Source: Nostoc sp. NMS8 (GTDB lineage Bacteria > Cyanobacteriota > Cyanobacteriia > Cyanobacteriales > Nostocaceae). Taken from it: a DNA stretch of 64,000 nt. A program made the translations under genes and the position numbers. Under the pieces are notes generated by a model. That model was not told where the DNA came from. It searched no databases and saw nothing but the letters and a program-made list of their open reading frames with translations. This document shows positions 44,089 through 53,850 of this stretch, one piece after another. How positions within the stretch are numbered: position 1 is the first letter of the stretch; the number at the start of each line of letters is the position of its first letter. The stretch covers positions 124,001 through 188,000 of the forward strand of contig NZ_JABXKK010000068.1 in the NCBI RefSeq assembly GCF_017115045.1, read 5' to 3'.

Positions 44089-44400
44089 CCACAACACATA
44101 CAAAGCACTTGATTAACATTTTTAGCTTTCCACAGTGCCCCAATTGATGATATTTACCCACCTCTCACTTTTTATCAAAACAGAATTCAGGAGTCAGGAG
44201 CCAGAATGGGCTAAACCTTAGCTATCCGCTAACAGAATGAATTTTGATAGCGCAGCGCAAAGCCTTCTCTACGAGACGCTGCGCGAACGCTTAGAGCGAG
44301 TATTTTCGAGTCGCGTCTTGATTCTGACTCCTGAATTCTTCTTCAATGCGATAATTCCCAAGGGGGACACGCTCCTCACTGGTTAGTCAAAGGGGGATAG
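44089..44400. other. 312-bp intergenic region holding a MITE-like element
   Basis: This gap is almost half occupied by the element at 44182-44339, listed separately. The 3' end of the gap has AAGGGGGAT upstream of the next start codon. Confidence 0.6.
44182..44339. mobile_element. MITE-like element, 158 bp, perfect 16-bp terminal inverted repeats
   Basis: AGAATTCAGGAGTCAG (44182-44197) is exactly inverted at 44324-44339. The interior contains GCGCAGCG and CGCTGCGC in inverted orientation with other GC-rich palindromic blocks typical of Nostoc intergenic repeats. No target duplication is obvious, and there is no coding capacity. Confidence 0.7.
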
Positions 44401-45975
44401 ATGACACTCAAGCGATTGGTTTTATTTTTTGTACTGACGCCGATAGCAGTTCTGTTGGCAGTTTCGGCTTTATTCGGTAGTTGGCAAGAACCTCAATTTC
44501 AAAGTCGCCTGGAATTATACCAAACCAATATTGCTTTACAAGCCCAAGCTTGGCAATCAGAAGATAGCAACGATGACAATCTCCAGGCGATTCGGGAAGC
44601 AATACTTGGTGAGCAACCCCTGGAGAATGCTGCAAAGCAGTATCAGGAGGCGCGTCAATCAGTTCAAGCTAATTTAGACAAAGTTAATAATCAACTTGCA
44701 GAATTACGCTCTCAAGCTGAAATAACTCCCACACCTCCGAAACCTCTACCGGAGGTTCCTCCCCCGACTAAAACCTCTAGACAGGGAAAGCAATCGTTAC
44801 AGCAATCCCTCAAGCAATTACAAAAATTACTCGCTGAATTAGATTTACGCCTGGGAATTTTACAAGCACAGCAAGGACAAACGGATACAGCCTCCAAGAC
44901 TTGGAGCGAATTACAACAACGCTCAGATATCAATCCAGAATTTGGACAAACTGCTGCTGTATTAAGTGGACTGTGGAGCAATCCTCCTCGCCTCCTCCCA
45001 AATGCTCAAGAACCGATTCAGAGGAATTTAGAAGGTTGGTTTCGCTCTACTGCTTTGGTTAAGTTATACCAACTCCAGCAACGACAAGATGCTTTATCAG
45101 CAGTAAAAGCTGCACAACAAGAATCATCGGCTCAAGCTGTGTTGAAATTGGCGGTTATTGGCACTATTCCCACCTTGGCAGCTTTAATTGGTTTAATACT
45201 GCTGATTTTGTTATTTGCTCAACGCTTGTTGAAAGGAAAAGCCTCGTTATTAGCTCAAAATGCTGATATCCCTTGGTCAACGCCTTGGGATGGTGAAACA
45301 GTTTTGCAGGTTTTTATCATCGGCTTTTTCTTCATGGGGCAAATTTTTGTACCCTTGGTAATCTCGGTGCTACCTATCCCGCGTCCGATTGTGGATGTGC
45401 GACTTCAGGCGTTTTCGGTCTTGGTTAGTTACCTATTAGTGGCCTTAGGTGCGCTGTTAGTGCTGTATTTTTCTCTCAAGCGCTTTTTTCCATTACCAGA
45501 ATTCTGGTTTCGCTTCCGTTTCCAAGATAATTGGTTTTGGTGGGGACTGGGAGGCTATTGCACGGCTTTACCTATAGTTGTGGTGGTATCTTTGATTAAT
45601 CAACAGCTATGGCAAGGACAGGGTGGTAGTAATCCCTTGTTGCAACTAGCCCTAGAAAGCCAAGACGGTGTAGCACTTGGCATATTTTTCTCCACAGCCG
45701 CGATCGCAGCGCCATTTTTTGAAGAAATTCTGTTTCGTGGCTTTTTGTTACCCTCTCTGACTCGTTACTTACCTGTGTGGGGAGCGATTCTGATCAGTAG
45801 TTTGTTGTTTGCGATCGCTCACCTCAGCTTGTCAGAAATTCTGCCACTGACGGCATTAGGGATTGTCTTGGGAGTAGTTTACACGCGATCGCGTAACCTC
45901 CTCGCTCCCATGCTTCTCCATAGTCTCTGGAATAGTGGTACACTATTAAGCTTATTTGTTTTAGGTAGTAATTAG
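44401..45975 (+). CDS. CPBP family intramembrane metalloprotease
   Basis: A 524-residue membrane protein. The N-terminus has one membrane segment, then a long charged, coiled-coil-like soluble region (about 30-245) with a Pro-rich linker. The C-terminal half holds six or more membrane helices with the CPBP/CAAX site: EEILFRG at 441-447, H474 in AIAHL and H507 in LLHSLWN. CPBP enzymes cleave within the membrane or process prenylated proteins; which applies here is not known. AAGGGGGAT lies before the ATG. Confidence 0.88.
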   Translation: MTLKRLVLFFVLTPIAVLLAVSALFGSWQEPQFQSRLELYQTNIALQAQAWQSEDSNDDNLQAIREAILGEQPLENAAKQYQEARQSVQANLDKVNNQLAELRSQAEITPTPPKPLPEVPPPTKTSRQGKQSLQQSLKQLQKLLAELDLRLGILQAQQGQTDTASKTWSELQQRSDINPEFGQTAAVLSGLWSNPPRLLPNAQEPIQRNLEGWFRSTALVKLYQLQQRQDALSAVKAAQQESSAQAVLKLAVIGTIPTLAALIGLILLILLFAQRLLKGKASLLAQNADIPWSTPWDGETVLQVFIIGFFFMGQIFVPLVISVLPIPRPIVDVRLQAFSVLVSYLLVALGALLVLYFSLKRFFPLPEFWFRFRFQDNWFWWGLGGYCTALPIVVVVSLINQQLWQGQGGSNPLLQLALESQDGVALGIFFSTAAIAAPFFEEILFRGFLLPSLTRYLPVWGAILISSLLFAIAHLSLSEILPLTALGIVLGVVYTRSRNLLAPMLLHSLWNSGTLLSLFVLGSN

Positions 45976-46744
45976 TACTAAGATAATACTGTTGCTCAAA
46001 ACCTAAATATTTGCTTTTATCTCCATAAGTAGAGACAATTAACTAGTTGCAATTGGTTCAGGTATAAATACTGCCTGAAAACCAAATTGAGATCGTGGCA
46101 AAAGCAAATCAAAGAATGCTATTAACATAGGCAACAAACTATCTAGTTAAGCATTTATTCTCATTCGGATGATTTTATCCATTTTCGAGATGTTAATTGT
46201 CTTCCCGAACCATTTTTAGCTGTCATAAATTGGATTGCAATTCCGTTTTGCGCTCGTTGAAGTGGAGATCGGGAACTAAAAAGGGGTTAGAAAGAAGTGG
46301 AAGATGCCTCTTGCGCTTCTAGATTTTTACTAGCCACACAGTTGGGTTTTTCATTGGTGCGATGGCATTTCACACCCGCTAGCGATGTCTACGACGGGCT
46401 ACGCCTACGCCAAAAAAATCCGGAAACAATACTGATGGACTTGTAAAAAGTTGTGATGTAGTAGCTTTTGCTGATTACTGAGGTTCATTGTTCTCAAGAT
46501 CAATGTCTTACCTAAAAATCTGCAAAACTGCTGCACCAGAGTTGCGATCGTGATGAAGGAACGCCAAATTTTCATTAGCGTTCCCTCTGAAATAAAAACA
46601 CGCTGATTTTGGTTATTCGTCTTGAGGCTGACTCATACTGAAAAAATTAAAAATCTATTTATTTGAGTAAGTAAACGTATTTGCCTTCATTACAATAAAG
46701 ACTTTATTTTTATACTCACTTATCAAGGAGCAACACTTAATATT
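45976..46744. other. 769-bp interval without a supported gene
   Basis: Only a palindromic repeat of the GCTAGCGATGTCTACGACGG type (about 46377-46410) and AT-rich sequence are seen. The last 70 bases before 46745 likely carry the TM2 promoter. No terminator is evident after the CPBP gene. Confidence 0.4.
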
Positions 46745-47020
46745 ATGGCAAATCTCAACCCCAGTCACCCCACCAAGCAACTTCTATCTGGTTACTGTGG
46801 CATTATCCTGGGAGCATTTGGAGTTCATAAGTTTATTCTAGGATACGCTGCGGAAGGCTTTATCATGTTAGTGATTTCTGTAGTTGGGGGTTCTTTCACC
46901 TACGGCATTGCCTTGTTAGTTATGCAGCTTGTAGGTTTAGTTGAAGGCATGATCTACTTGAACCAGCCCCCTGAAAAATTCGTAAATACCTACTTTCTGA
47001 AAAAGCAGGGCTGGTTTTAG
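46745..47020 (+). CDS. TM2 domain protein
   Basis: A 91-residue protein with two membrane helices, GYCGIILGAFGVHKFILGY and IMLVISVVGGSFTYGIALLVMQLVGLVEG, the TM2 layout with its conserved G...HKF motif. An AAGGAG ribosome-binding site is present. Family function is unknown. It is followed by another small membrane protein in the same direction. Confidence 0.88.
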   Translation: MANLNPSHPTKQLLSGYCGIILGAFGVHKFILGYAAEGFIMLVISVVGGSFTYGIALLVMQLVGLVEGMIYLNQPPEKFVNTYFLKKQGWF

Positions 47021-47098
47021 TAGTTTTCCGGTAAATTTGATACATGTAAATTGGTAAAAAATCTCTTGAAGGAGGCAGAAGATAGAAGGAACAATTAG

Positions 47099-47368
47099 GT
47101 GGGATTCATACCCCGTGCCAGTTCCTTTATGCTGGGAAACCCGTCCACCCTATTCCCTGCTGTATACACAGCACTTATTTATACTTATATGCTGACTCTT
47201 AAACCTAAACATCTTACCTCAGTGATGTTCCTCGTGTTGGGCTTAGGATATTTCAGTGCTATGTCTAATTTGGAAGTCAACTATTTTTTAAAAAGCCTAA
47301 TTGTGCTGATGCCAATACAGGTTGGAGCTATTATTTATATAACTTATCTACGTTGGAGCCGTCGTTAA
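47099..47368 (+). CDS. Small membrane protein of unknown function
   Basis: An 89-residue protein with about three hydrophobic segments (LFPAVYTALIYTYMLTL, SVMFLVLGLGYFSAM, FLKSLIVLMPIQVGAIIYITYL). I use the GTG at 47099 because AGAAGGA lies eight bases upstream, whereas an internal ATG at 47129 lacks a ribosome-binding site. It does not match a family I know. It follows the TM2 gene by 78 bp and may be cotranscribed. Confidence 0.6.
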   Translation: MGFIPRASSFMLGNPSTLFPAVYTALIYTYMLTLKPKHLTSVMFLVLGLGYFSAMSNLEVNYFLKSLIVLMPIQVGAIIYITYLRWSRR

Positions 47369-47503
47369 TCCTCAGCGAAATACGATAAATTAATAATTTT
47401 AATATGGTTGACGTTCAGTCGTAGTTCGATATTTCGCCTACGCTCAAATTAGAGACGCTTTTAGTCAGGCGTTGAATTTCTGTAGCGAATCTAAACACTT
47501 GCC

Positions 47504-49984
47504 ATGCAACTTGTCCCGAAAACTAAGCTAGTCCCAGAACTTGAACCAATTCTAGAGAAAATTATTCTCGATGTTGGGGGCATGAAGTGTGCTGGGTGTG
47601 TGAATGCAGTAGAGCGACAGCTAACCCAACATCCAGGAGTTAAGAGTGCTTGTGTCAACCTGGCCACAGAGGTAGCAGTTGTAGAGTCAGAAGTTGGTGC
47701 AGTAGATGCAGATGCACTGGCACAGCGATTAACAGGCGTTGGATTCCCGACTCAACCCCGACAAGCTAGTGGCACAGTAACAGGTGAGATATCTACCTTA
47801 CCAGACCCAGCAGAACGCCAACGCCGCGAAATGCAATCTTCGGTAAGACAGTTAGCGATCGCTGCGGTGTTGCTGTTATTGTCGGGAAGTGGACATTTTG
47901 GTAATCTTGGTAGCTCAGTGCTGCCAGTGCTAAATAACATCTGGTTTCACTGTGGACTAGCGACAGTGGCGCTATTAATTCCCGGTCGCCCGATTTTAGT
48001 AGATGGCTGGCTGGGGTGGCGGCGAAATGCACCCAACATGAACACTCTAGTGGGATTAGGAACACTCACTGCCTACATTGCTAGTTTAATAGCACTGCTG
48101 TTTCCCAAAATGGGTTGGGAGTGCTTCTTTGACGAACCAGTAATGATGTTGGGCTTTATTCTCTTAGGAAGGACGTTAGAGCAACAAGCTAGAGGTCGCG
48201 CCGCCGCCGCATTTAGAAAATTGCTAGCACTCCAGCCAGTTTTAGCGCGATTGATTGCCAATCCAGATAAAGTTGGAGCGGGTTCTTCTAGTATAGAAAT
48301 TCCTGCGGAACAGGTACGTGTCGGTGAATGGTTACAAGTGCTGCCAGGTGATAAAATCCCCGTTGATGGTGAAGTGGTTGTTGGTCAAACAACAGTCGAT
48401 GAGTCAATGCTGACCGGGGAAGCCGTGCCAGTAATTAAGCAACCAGGGGATATAGTGACAGGGGGGACGCTAAACCAATCAGGAGCGATCGCTATTCAGG
48501 CAACCCGTATTGGAAGTGATACAACTCTAGCTCAAATTGTCGCCCTAGTAGAAGCTGCCCAAACTCGGAAAGCCCCAGTACAAAAATTAGCAGATACAGT
48601 AGCAGGTTACTTTACCTACGGGGTGCTGACGGCATCTGTATTAACATTTATCTTTTGGTACTTTTTCGGTACTCACATCTGGACTGATATCACCATGTCT
48701 GGTGGTATGGAAATGATGAACCACGCTACAGATGAAGCTCCCCACTCCCCTTTATTAATTAGTTTAAAACTAGCCATCGCAGTGATGGTAGTCGCCTGTC
48801 CGTGTGCTTTAGGACTTGCTACACCGACAGCCATTCTTGTCGGCACTGCTATGGGTGCAGAACGGGGTCTATTAATCAAAGGTGGCGACGTTTTAGAAAA
48901 AGTACACCAGCTAGACACCGTAGTTTTTGATAAAACAGGTACTTTGACTACGGGTAATCCCATCGTTACAGATTGTCTGTTAATTGAGCAATTGAGGACT
49001 GGGGAAAAGGCAAAGGAGCAGGAAAACAATGCCCAATCCCTAATTCAACTAGCAGCAGCCGTAGAAAGCGGTACTCACCATCCCCTAGCAAAAGCGATTC
49101 AGCAAGAAGCACAGCGACAACAGTTATCTATTCCAAAAGCTGTGGACTTTCATACGGAACCGGGATTAGGGGTATCTGCTGTGGTAGATAATACAGTTGT
49201 GCTATTGGGTAACTGGGACTGGTTGAGTTGGCACGGCATTCCCATTAGTGAAACTGCACAACAGGTAGCACAGGATTTGGCAACAGATGGTAAAACAGTC
49301 GTTTGTGTAGCAATTGGGGGAACTTTAGCCGGATTAATTGGTGTTTCTGATACCCTCAGACCAGATGCCCAATCAACCGTAGACAAATTGCGTCAGATGG
49401 GCTTACGGGTAATGTTGCTCAGTGGCGATCGCCTAGAAGCCGCTAGCGCCATAGCCAAACAACTAGGATTAGACAGCGCTGATGTCATCGCAGGTGTCCC
49501 CCCAGCTAAAAAAGCGGCTGCAATACAGTCTCTTCAGAAGGAGGGACTGGGGGCTAGGGACTGGGGACTAGGAAAAATTCTTCCCAATTCCCAATCCCCA
49601 ATTTCCAATTCCAAATCCGTTGTCGCAATGGTGGGAGATGGAATTAACGATGCTCCAGCTTTATCTCAAGCAGATGTAGGAATTGCTTTACACTCTGGGA
49701 CAGATGTAGCGATGGAAACTGCTGAAATTATTTTAATGCGCGATCGCTTAAACGATGTCGTCGAATCTATTCAGCTGAGTCGTGCTACCTTCAACAAAAT
49801 CCGCCAAAATTTATTCTGGGCTTTTGCATATAATACAGTTGGCATTCCTTTAGCAGCAGGTGTTTTATTCCCTAGTTTAGGTTTTGTCCTGAACCCATCT
49901 GGTGCTGCTGCATTAATGGCTTTTAGCTCTGTGAGCGTCGTCACCAACTCAATATTATTACGGCGATTAGCTCATCACCCTTAG
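47504..49984 (+). CDS. Copper-type P1B ATPase (CtaA/PacS/CopA-like)
   Basis: An 826-residue Cu+-transporting ATPase. The N-terminal metal-binding domain has CxxC at C29/C32. The channel motif CPC is at 432-434. The phosphorylated aspartate is D476 in DKTGT. The actuator TGEAVP and hinge GDGIND (about residue 711) are intact. A Met/His-rich extracytoplasmic loop ([14 protein letters not shown]) fits copper. The enzyme supplies copper for plastocyanin and oxidases. A 25-residue stretch (681-705) is a translated intergenic repeat absent from the family pattern. Confidence 0.92.
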   Translation: MQLVPKTKLVPELEPILEKIILDVGGMKCAGCVNAVERQLTQHPGVKSACVNLATEVAVVESEVGAVDADALAQRLTGVGFPTQPRQASGTVTGEISTLPDPAERQRREMQSSVRQLAIAAVLLLLSGSGHFGNLGSSVLPVLNNIWFHCGLATVALLIPGRPILVDGWLGWRRNAPNMNTLVGLGTLTAYIASLIALLFPKMGWECFFDEPVMMLGFILLGRTLEQQARGRAAAAFRKLLALQPVLARLIANPDKVGAGSSSIEIPAEQVRVGEWLQVLPGDKIPVDGEVVVGQTTVDESMLTGEAVPVIKQPGDIVTGGTLNQSGAIAIQATRIGSDTTLAQIVALVEAAQTRKAPVQKLADTVAGYFTYGVLTASVLTFIFWYFFGTHIWTDITMSGGMEMMNHATDEAPHSPLLISLKLAIAVMVVACPCALGLATPTAILVGTAMGAERGLLIKGGDVLEKVHQLDTVVFDKTGTLTTGNPIVTDCLLIEQLRTGEKAKEQENNAQSLIQLAAAVESGTHHPLAKAIQQEAQRQQLSIPKAVDFHTEPGLGVSAVVDNTVVLLGNWDWLSWHGIPISETAQQVAQDLATDGKTVVCVAIGGTLAGLIGVSDTLRPDAQSTVDKLRQMGLRVMLLSGDRLEAASAIAKQLGLDSADVIAGVPPAKKAAAIQSLQKEGLGARDWGLGKILPNSQSPISNSKSVVAMVGDGINDAPALSQADVGIALHSGTDVAMETAEIILMRDRLNDVVESIQLSRATFNKIRQNLFWAFAYNTVGIPLAAGVLFPSLGFVLNPSGAAALMAFSSVSVVTNSILLRRLAHHP
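49544..49618. repeat. In-frame repeat insertion inside the copper ATPase gene
   Basis: 75 bases (25 codons) encode a G-rich arm (GGACTGGGGGCTAGGGAC) followed by a C-rich arm (CCAATTCCCAATCCCC). These resemble the G/C-rich repeats at 24356, 52460 and 52855, and are not typical protein sequence. They lie between IQSLQKEG and [11 protein letters not shown], a place where P1B ATPases have only a short loop. Confidence 0.85.
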
Positions 49985-50207
49985 AATATTCGCTTACACG
50001 TAAAATTTCCCAACACTAATCTTGGTCACTCCCATATCTAGTTAAACTGAGTCGGTATTTAAGTTTTATCGGCTCACAAACCTTTTTTAGAGACTTACCA
50101 AAGCTATCATAGCTACTGGAGTAGAACGGACATGTTCTACTCTTTCAAGGTATTATGCAGTTTTAAAGCTTATTTAGATCAGCACCACAGATTTATGGTG
50201 CGCGAAA

Positions 50208-50705
50208 ATGACAGGATACGATACTAAACAAATCTTGATCAATTATAGTTCCACCGATTTGTCAATGGCAGCAGAAACCAATGAAAACCATCTACTGATT
50301 ATTGAAGACGATCAAGGTCGCAAAGAATTTTCTCTAGAGCACCCCGTCTACTCTATCGGTAGAGATCGCGAATGTAATATCCGTTTGATGTCGCAATTTG
50401 TCTCCCGCCGCCATGCCACATTAGTGAGATTGCCACGAGAGCATAATAGTCATAGCTACTATTACCGGATTGTAGATGGCGATGTCAAAGGTAAGCCTAG
50501 TTCTAACGGTTTGATGATTAATGGACGCAAGATACCAGCCCACGACCTCAAAAATGAAGACGAGATCGTTTTTGGTCCTCAAGTACGTGCCATTTATTAC
50601 CTTTTAAGAAACACTCAGCGTTTAGGACAAACAGATTCGAGTGAATACGACATTACACTAATAAACCCCGGTATGGCCGAGGATTTAGAGGATATAGGAG
50701 AGTGA
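50208..50705 (+). CDS. FHA domain protein
   Basis: A 165-residue protein whose core (about residues 28-120) is an FHA domain that binds phosphothreonine peptides. The motifs are YSIGRDRECNIRL, SRRHATL and SSNGLMING, all conserved FHA elements. Nothing else is recognisable outside it. The start may be the later ATG at 50265 (MAAETNENHLL), since no good ribosome-binding site marks 50208. It may read phosphorylation by Ser/Thr kinases such as the pair at 26973-30232, but they are distant and the link is inference. Confidence 0.87.
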   Translation: MTGYDTKQILINYSSTDLSMAAETNENHLLIIEDDQGRKEFSLEHPVYSIGRDRECNIRLMSQFVSRRHATLVRLPREHNSHSYYYRIVDGDVKGKPSSNGLMINGRKIPAHDLKNEDEIVFGPQVRAIYYLLRNTQRLGQTDSSEYDITLINPGMAEDLEDIGE

Positions 50706-50788
50706 ATTATAACTACCAATCACTAACAATCACAGTCTGACATTCCCACAGTTTTAAGCAGTGAGAGTGTCAATTCAATCACCAAAGC

Positions 50789-51136
50789 TTATCCTGCAAG
50801 ACTTTCAATCAAATGCCAATGGCGGCTATTTTCAATAGCCTGCTTGATAAATTCAAACATTTGTCGGCAGTAATTATCTAATTGAAGTGGTAGTTCTTCG
50901 TTTTTAATCACAATACTCATCCGGGTTTCTGTTTCAGTAGATTTTGATTTGTCAATCAGTACTTCTACTGTTACCAATTTAGGAAAAGGAACATTGCCAG
51001 GAACTTGACGAGCGATAATGTAATCGCCCGTGTGGTATTGAATATCCAACTGACAGTCCTGTAGAAGTTCTACAAGTAACGGCAACAGATGGTCACTAGG
51101 AACAGAAACAACAAATGAACAGGTATAGCGAGCCAT
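50789..51136 (-). CDS. Conserved cyanobacterial hypothetical protein
   Basis: A 115-residue soluble protein with alternating strand- and helix-rich segments: SFVVSVPSDHLLPLLVELLQ, GDYIIARQVP, and KLVTVEVLIDKSKSTETETRMSIVIKNEE. It looks like a small alpha/beta domain; no motif is recognised. It is convergent with the FHA gene and probably single. Function unknown. Confidence 0.65.
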   Translation of the reverse strand: MARYTCSFVVSVPSDHLLPLLVELLQDCQLDIQYHTGDYIIARQVPGNVPFPKLVTVEVLIDKSKSTETETRMSIVIKNEELPLQLDNYCRQMFEFIKQAIENSRHWHLIESLAG

Positions 51137-51239
51137 AATAGCCCCACGCCTTGCAACACTCCGTCCATCCTATAATACCGAAGCATCTAAACAGATAGTC
51201 ATTAACAAAGCAAAGTTTTTGAGATCAGGCATTATCGGA

Positions 51240-51535
51240 AAGGCAGAGGGCAGTTCTTGCTGAAGGCAGAAGGTTTTAGAAAAGAATTTTTCCCTCTGCC
51301 AAAAGGGTTTAAAGCCTCTAAATTTATTTATGAAAAACAAAAAAATATGTATAACAAGTGGTACAGGGTATATTAACAGCGTCCTTGCTAAATCCCCTGA
51401 ATTTATGAGGATTCCTCCTGCCTCCTGCCTTCTTCCTCCTGCCTTCTTAACAACATCGTTCTATGGACAAGGAAAGTGCCGTAAGCTGAAAGCTCGATCA
51501 AAAACTTTACAATAAAGGTTTGGCTAAGATAGAAA
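51240..51535. repeat. Short G/C-rich repeat region upstream of the epimerase
   Basis: GGCAGAGGGCAG and its inverse CCCTCTGCC (about 51242 and 51292), plus pyrimidine-rich CCTCCTGCC-type heptamers near 51415-51450, indicate repetitive intergenic sequence. No gene is supported at 51330-51515. Confidence 0.5.
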
Positions 51536-52456
51536 ATGAAAGTCGCAATTACTGGAGCAACAGGATTTGTTGGTAATCTTTTGGTACAACGACTCCACGC
51601 TAAAGGTCATAAGATCGTAGTATTAACTCGGAACACCGCCTTTGCTCAAAAGGTTTTTCCATCTGAGGCTTTTCCCAATATAGAAATTGTTGCCTATACA
51701 CCAAATGCATCCGGTTCTTGGCAAAGTGTCATCTCTAGTTGTGATGGTGTAGTTAATTTGGCAGGAGAACCCATTGGTGAAGGACGTTGGACACCTGAAC
51801 GCAAACAAGAAATCCTCAATAGTCGAAAGTTAGGCACACAAAAAATAGTTGAAGCGATAGCTAACGCTAACCCCCAACCTAACGTGTTAATTAACGCTTC
51901 CGCTATTGGTTACTACGGCACCAGTGAAACGGCCACCTTTGATGAAACAAGTCTGTCTGGTAACGATTTTCTAGCCCAAGTCTGCCAAGCCTGGGAAGCA
52001 GAGGCAACAAAGGTAAAAGATAGTGGTGTAAGGTTAGTAATTCTGCGTCTTGGGATTGTTTTGGGCAATGGTGGTGCTTTAGGTAAAATGATTCCGCCTT
52101 TCAAACTCTTCGCGGGTGGGCCTATTGGCAGCGGGCGTCAGTGGTTCTCATGGATTCACGTAGACGACTTAGTTAACCTAATTGTCCAAGCTTTAAGTAA
52201 ATCGGAAATAGAAGGTATATATAATGCCACTGCCCCTAACCCAGTTCGGATGGCAGATTTAAGCCAAACTTTGGGACAAGTTATGAATCGCCCTTCTTGG
52301 TTGCCTGTTCCTGCTTTTGCGATCGAAGCTCTTTTAGGAGACGGGGCTATAGTAGTTTTAGAAGGTCAGCAAGTCATCCCAAAACGCACTGTAGAAACTG
52401 GCTTTGAGTACAAATACCCTAATTTGCAATCAGCATTAACACAAATTCTTAATTAA
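51536..52456 (+). CDS. TIGR01777-family NAD-dependent epimerase/oxidoreductase
   Basis: A 306-residue Rossmann-fold protein. The dinucleotide motif GATGFVG is at residues 7-13. The signature ASAIGYYG (with the Tyr of the SDR site) follows. The C-terminus carries the DUF1731-type segment VPAFAIEALLGDGAIVVLEGQ. Members are often called SulA-like or nucleoside-diphosphate-sugar epimerases, but the cyanobacterial and plastid forms have no settled substrate. Cytoplasmic. Confidence 0.88.
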   Translation: MKVAITGATGFVGNLLVQRLHAKGHKIVVLTRNTAFAQKVFPSEAFPNIEIVAYTPNASGSWQSVISSCDGVVNLAGEPIGEGRWTPERKQEILNSRKLGTQKIVEAIANANPQPNVLINASAIGYYGTSETATFDETSLSGNDFLAQVCQAWEAEATKVKDSGVRLVILRLGIVLGNGGALGKMIPPFKLFAGGPIGSGRQWFSWIHVDDLVNLIVQALSKSEIEGIYNATAPNPVRMADLSQTLGQVMNRPSWLPVPAFAIEALLGDGAIVVLEGQQVIPKRTVETGFEYKYPNLQSALTQILN

Positions 52457-52600
52457 AAGGACTGGGTACTGGGGACTGGGGACTAAGGATTGGGCAAAAC
52501 AGGCAGAGGCCCAGAGGAGAGAAATTTTACCCCTGCTAATCTGCTTCTTTTTCATTACCTAGTCCCCAGCCCCTAATTCCCAGTCCCCAGCCTATTGACT
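52456..52600. repeat. G-rich/C-rich palindromic repeat
   Basis: A G-rich arm (about 52458-52495, GGGTACTGGGGACTGGGG) and a C-rich arm (about 52558-52592, CTAGTCCCCAGCCCC) are inverted and enclose an AT/GC-mixed spacer. It lies between convergent genes and belongs to the family that also invaded the copper ATPase. Confidence 0.75.
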
Positions 52601-52837
52601 AGAAAGAAATTTTTTGGAAACCCAACTGATAATACCGCTGAGAATAGCACCGCCCATGAGGATGCCGATCGCTGGGTTAAATAAGGGTTGCCACAGTTGA
52701 TGCCACAAATCCAAGCCCAGGTTTACTCCTACGGCATCACCGATCGCAGCGATCGCTAACCAGCCAAAGCCAAACAAAACCAAAAAAACATCTGCGACTA
52801 AAGCCATGTTTAGCCAATTTAACAATTTATCTTTCAT
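52592..52837 (-). CDS. Small two-helix membrane protein
   Basis: An 81-residue protein with two membrane segments (MALVADVFLVLFGFGWLAI and the PAIGILMGGAILSGIISW region). I chose the ATG at 52837 (MKDKLLNWLN). A longer in-frame start at 52954 would add 39 residues encoded by the G-rich/C-rich repeat (WGLGTRG ... NAQCPMPSAPLP), so it is almost surely an annotation artefact. Function unknown. Confidence 0.6.
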   Translation of the reverse strand: MKDKLLNWLNMALVADVFLVLFGFGWLAIAAIGDAVGVNLGLDLWHQLWQPLFNPAIGILMGGAILSGIISWVSKKFLSSQ

Positions 52838-52950
52838 GATTCGAGTTGGGAGTGGGGCACTGGGCATTGGGCATTGGGCATTGGGAAGAGACAACTTAGA
52901 GACTGACTTCAATAAATTCCCCCTAGTCCCCAGTCCCCAATCCCCAATCA
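52838..52950. repeat. G-rich/C-rich palindromic repeat
   Basis: Three GGGCATT-type heptamers (about 52860-52882) plus CCCTAGTCCCCAGTCCCC (52920-52940) form arms of a G/C-skewed inverted repeat that sits upstream of the 81-residue gene and is translated if the longer start is assumed. Confidence 0.7.
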
Positions 52951-53373
52951 TCATTCTTCAAACAACCAATTTTTGACTTTTTTCAAACTCTGCCAATCTG
53001 GTTTTCTACTTAAACCGTCTTCAATACTATTTTTTATTTCATCACTCCATTCTTCATTGACAAAAATCAACTGTTGTGCTATGTCAATGTGTTCTCGTAA
53101 ACCTTTTTGACCTGTTTCTAGCATTGCTAGGGCGAGATTTATTCTAGCTTGGGGATCTTGTGGATTTAACTTGACTGCTTTCTGTCCAGCTTTGTAAGCC
53201 AAGCTGGGTTTGTTATCGAGTAGATACAACCACGTTAAACAAACCCAAGCAGCACTAGTTTTAGGAGCGCGATCGCACACTTCTTTAAACACAGGGATTA
53301 AAGATTCTACTGATTCTCCAGCTTTATAGCGTTCTAAACCTGTATCAAACAGGGATTCAACTGTATTAGTCAT
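52951..53373 (-). CDS. TPR-type helical protein
   Basis: A 140-residue helical protein. The middle part (AAWVCLTWLYLLDNKPSLAYKAGQKAVKLNPQDPQARINLALAMLETGQ) gives two tetratricopeptide-like units, so it likely mediates protein-protein contacts. Its ATG at 53373 is embedded in a dense array of ATTGGTC/ATTAGTC heptamers. It is in line with the IscA-like gene upstream on the same strand. Confidence 0.75.
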   Translation of the reverse strand: MTNTVESLFDTGLERYKAGESVESLIPVFKEVCDRAPKTSAAWVCLTWLYLLDNKPSLAYKAGQKAVKLNPQDPQARINLALAMLETGQKGLREHIDIAQQLIFVNEEWSDEIKNSIEDGLSRKPDWQSLKKVKNWLFEE

Positions 53374-53440
53374 TGGTCATTGGTCATTAGTCATTGGTCA
53401 TTAGTCATTGGTCATTGGTCATTAGTCATTAGTCATTGGG
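53366..53440. repeat. Heptamer repeat array (ATTGGTC/ATTAGTC)
   Basis: About ten 7-bp units alternating ATTGGTC and ATTAGTC run from just inside the TPR start codon upstream. Similar units form the hairpin at 16079. These are short tandemly repeated repetitive sequences of the cyanobacterial STRR type. Confidence 0.85.
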
Positions 53441-53493
53441 CAACTGCAAATGATAAACGATAAATGACAAGGGACAAATGACAAATGACAATA

Positions 53494-53850
53494 TTACACC
53501 CCAAATGACTTGCCGCAACCACAAGTTTGGTTGGCATTGGGGTTAGTGAATTGGAAACCACCGCCAATCATGGCATCGCTATAATCGAGCATTAAGCCGT
53601 AGAGATATAAAAGACTCTTACGATCGCTGACAATTTTGAAGCCATCATAGTCAAAAACTTCATCCTGGGGGGTGATCTTGCTAGTGTCTTCAAAGTCCAT
53701 CATGTAAGACATCCCAGAACAGCCACCTTGACGTACTCCTACGCGTAAGCAGAAGTCTGTGCCTTGCTTGTCCCGGAGAGATTTTACCTGGTGCAATGCG
53801 GCTTCGCTCAACAGAATTCCGCGTTGTTGAGCCTGAATTGCTTGTGTCAT
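53494..53850 (-). CDS. HesB/IscA-family Fe-S assembly protein
   Basis: A 118-residue A-type iron-sulfur carrier. The three conserved cysteines are C44 (GGCSGMSY) and C110/C112 (CGCGKSF). I chose the ATG at 53850 ([11 protein letters not shown]): cyanobacterial homologues have this length, and an AAGGAG lies about 12 bases upstream. The longer frame to 53940 adds residues of no known family. It probably delivers Fe-S clusters to photosynthetic or respiratory apoproteins. It is followed by the TPR gene. Confidence 0.92.
   Translation of the reverse strand: MTQAIQAQQRGILLSEAALHQVKSLRDKQGTDFCLRVGVRQGGCSGMSYMMDFEDTSKITPQDEVFDYDGFKIVSDRKSLLYLYGLMLDYSDAMIGGGFQFTNPNANQTCGCGKSFGV

Noticed and set aside
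49504..49640. Frameshift or assembly error in the copper ATPase
   Set aside because: The inserted segment is in frame, flanked by normal ATPase sequence, and matches a repeat family seen elsewhere in the window.
51330..51515. 61-codon frame before the epimerase gene
   Set aside because: It translates pyrimidine-rich heptamer repeats and ends shortly before the true gene.
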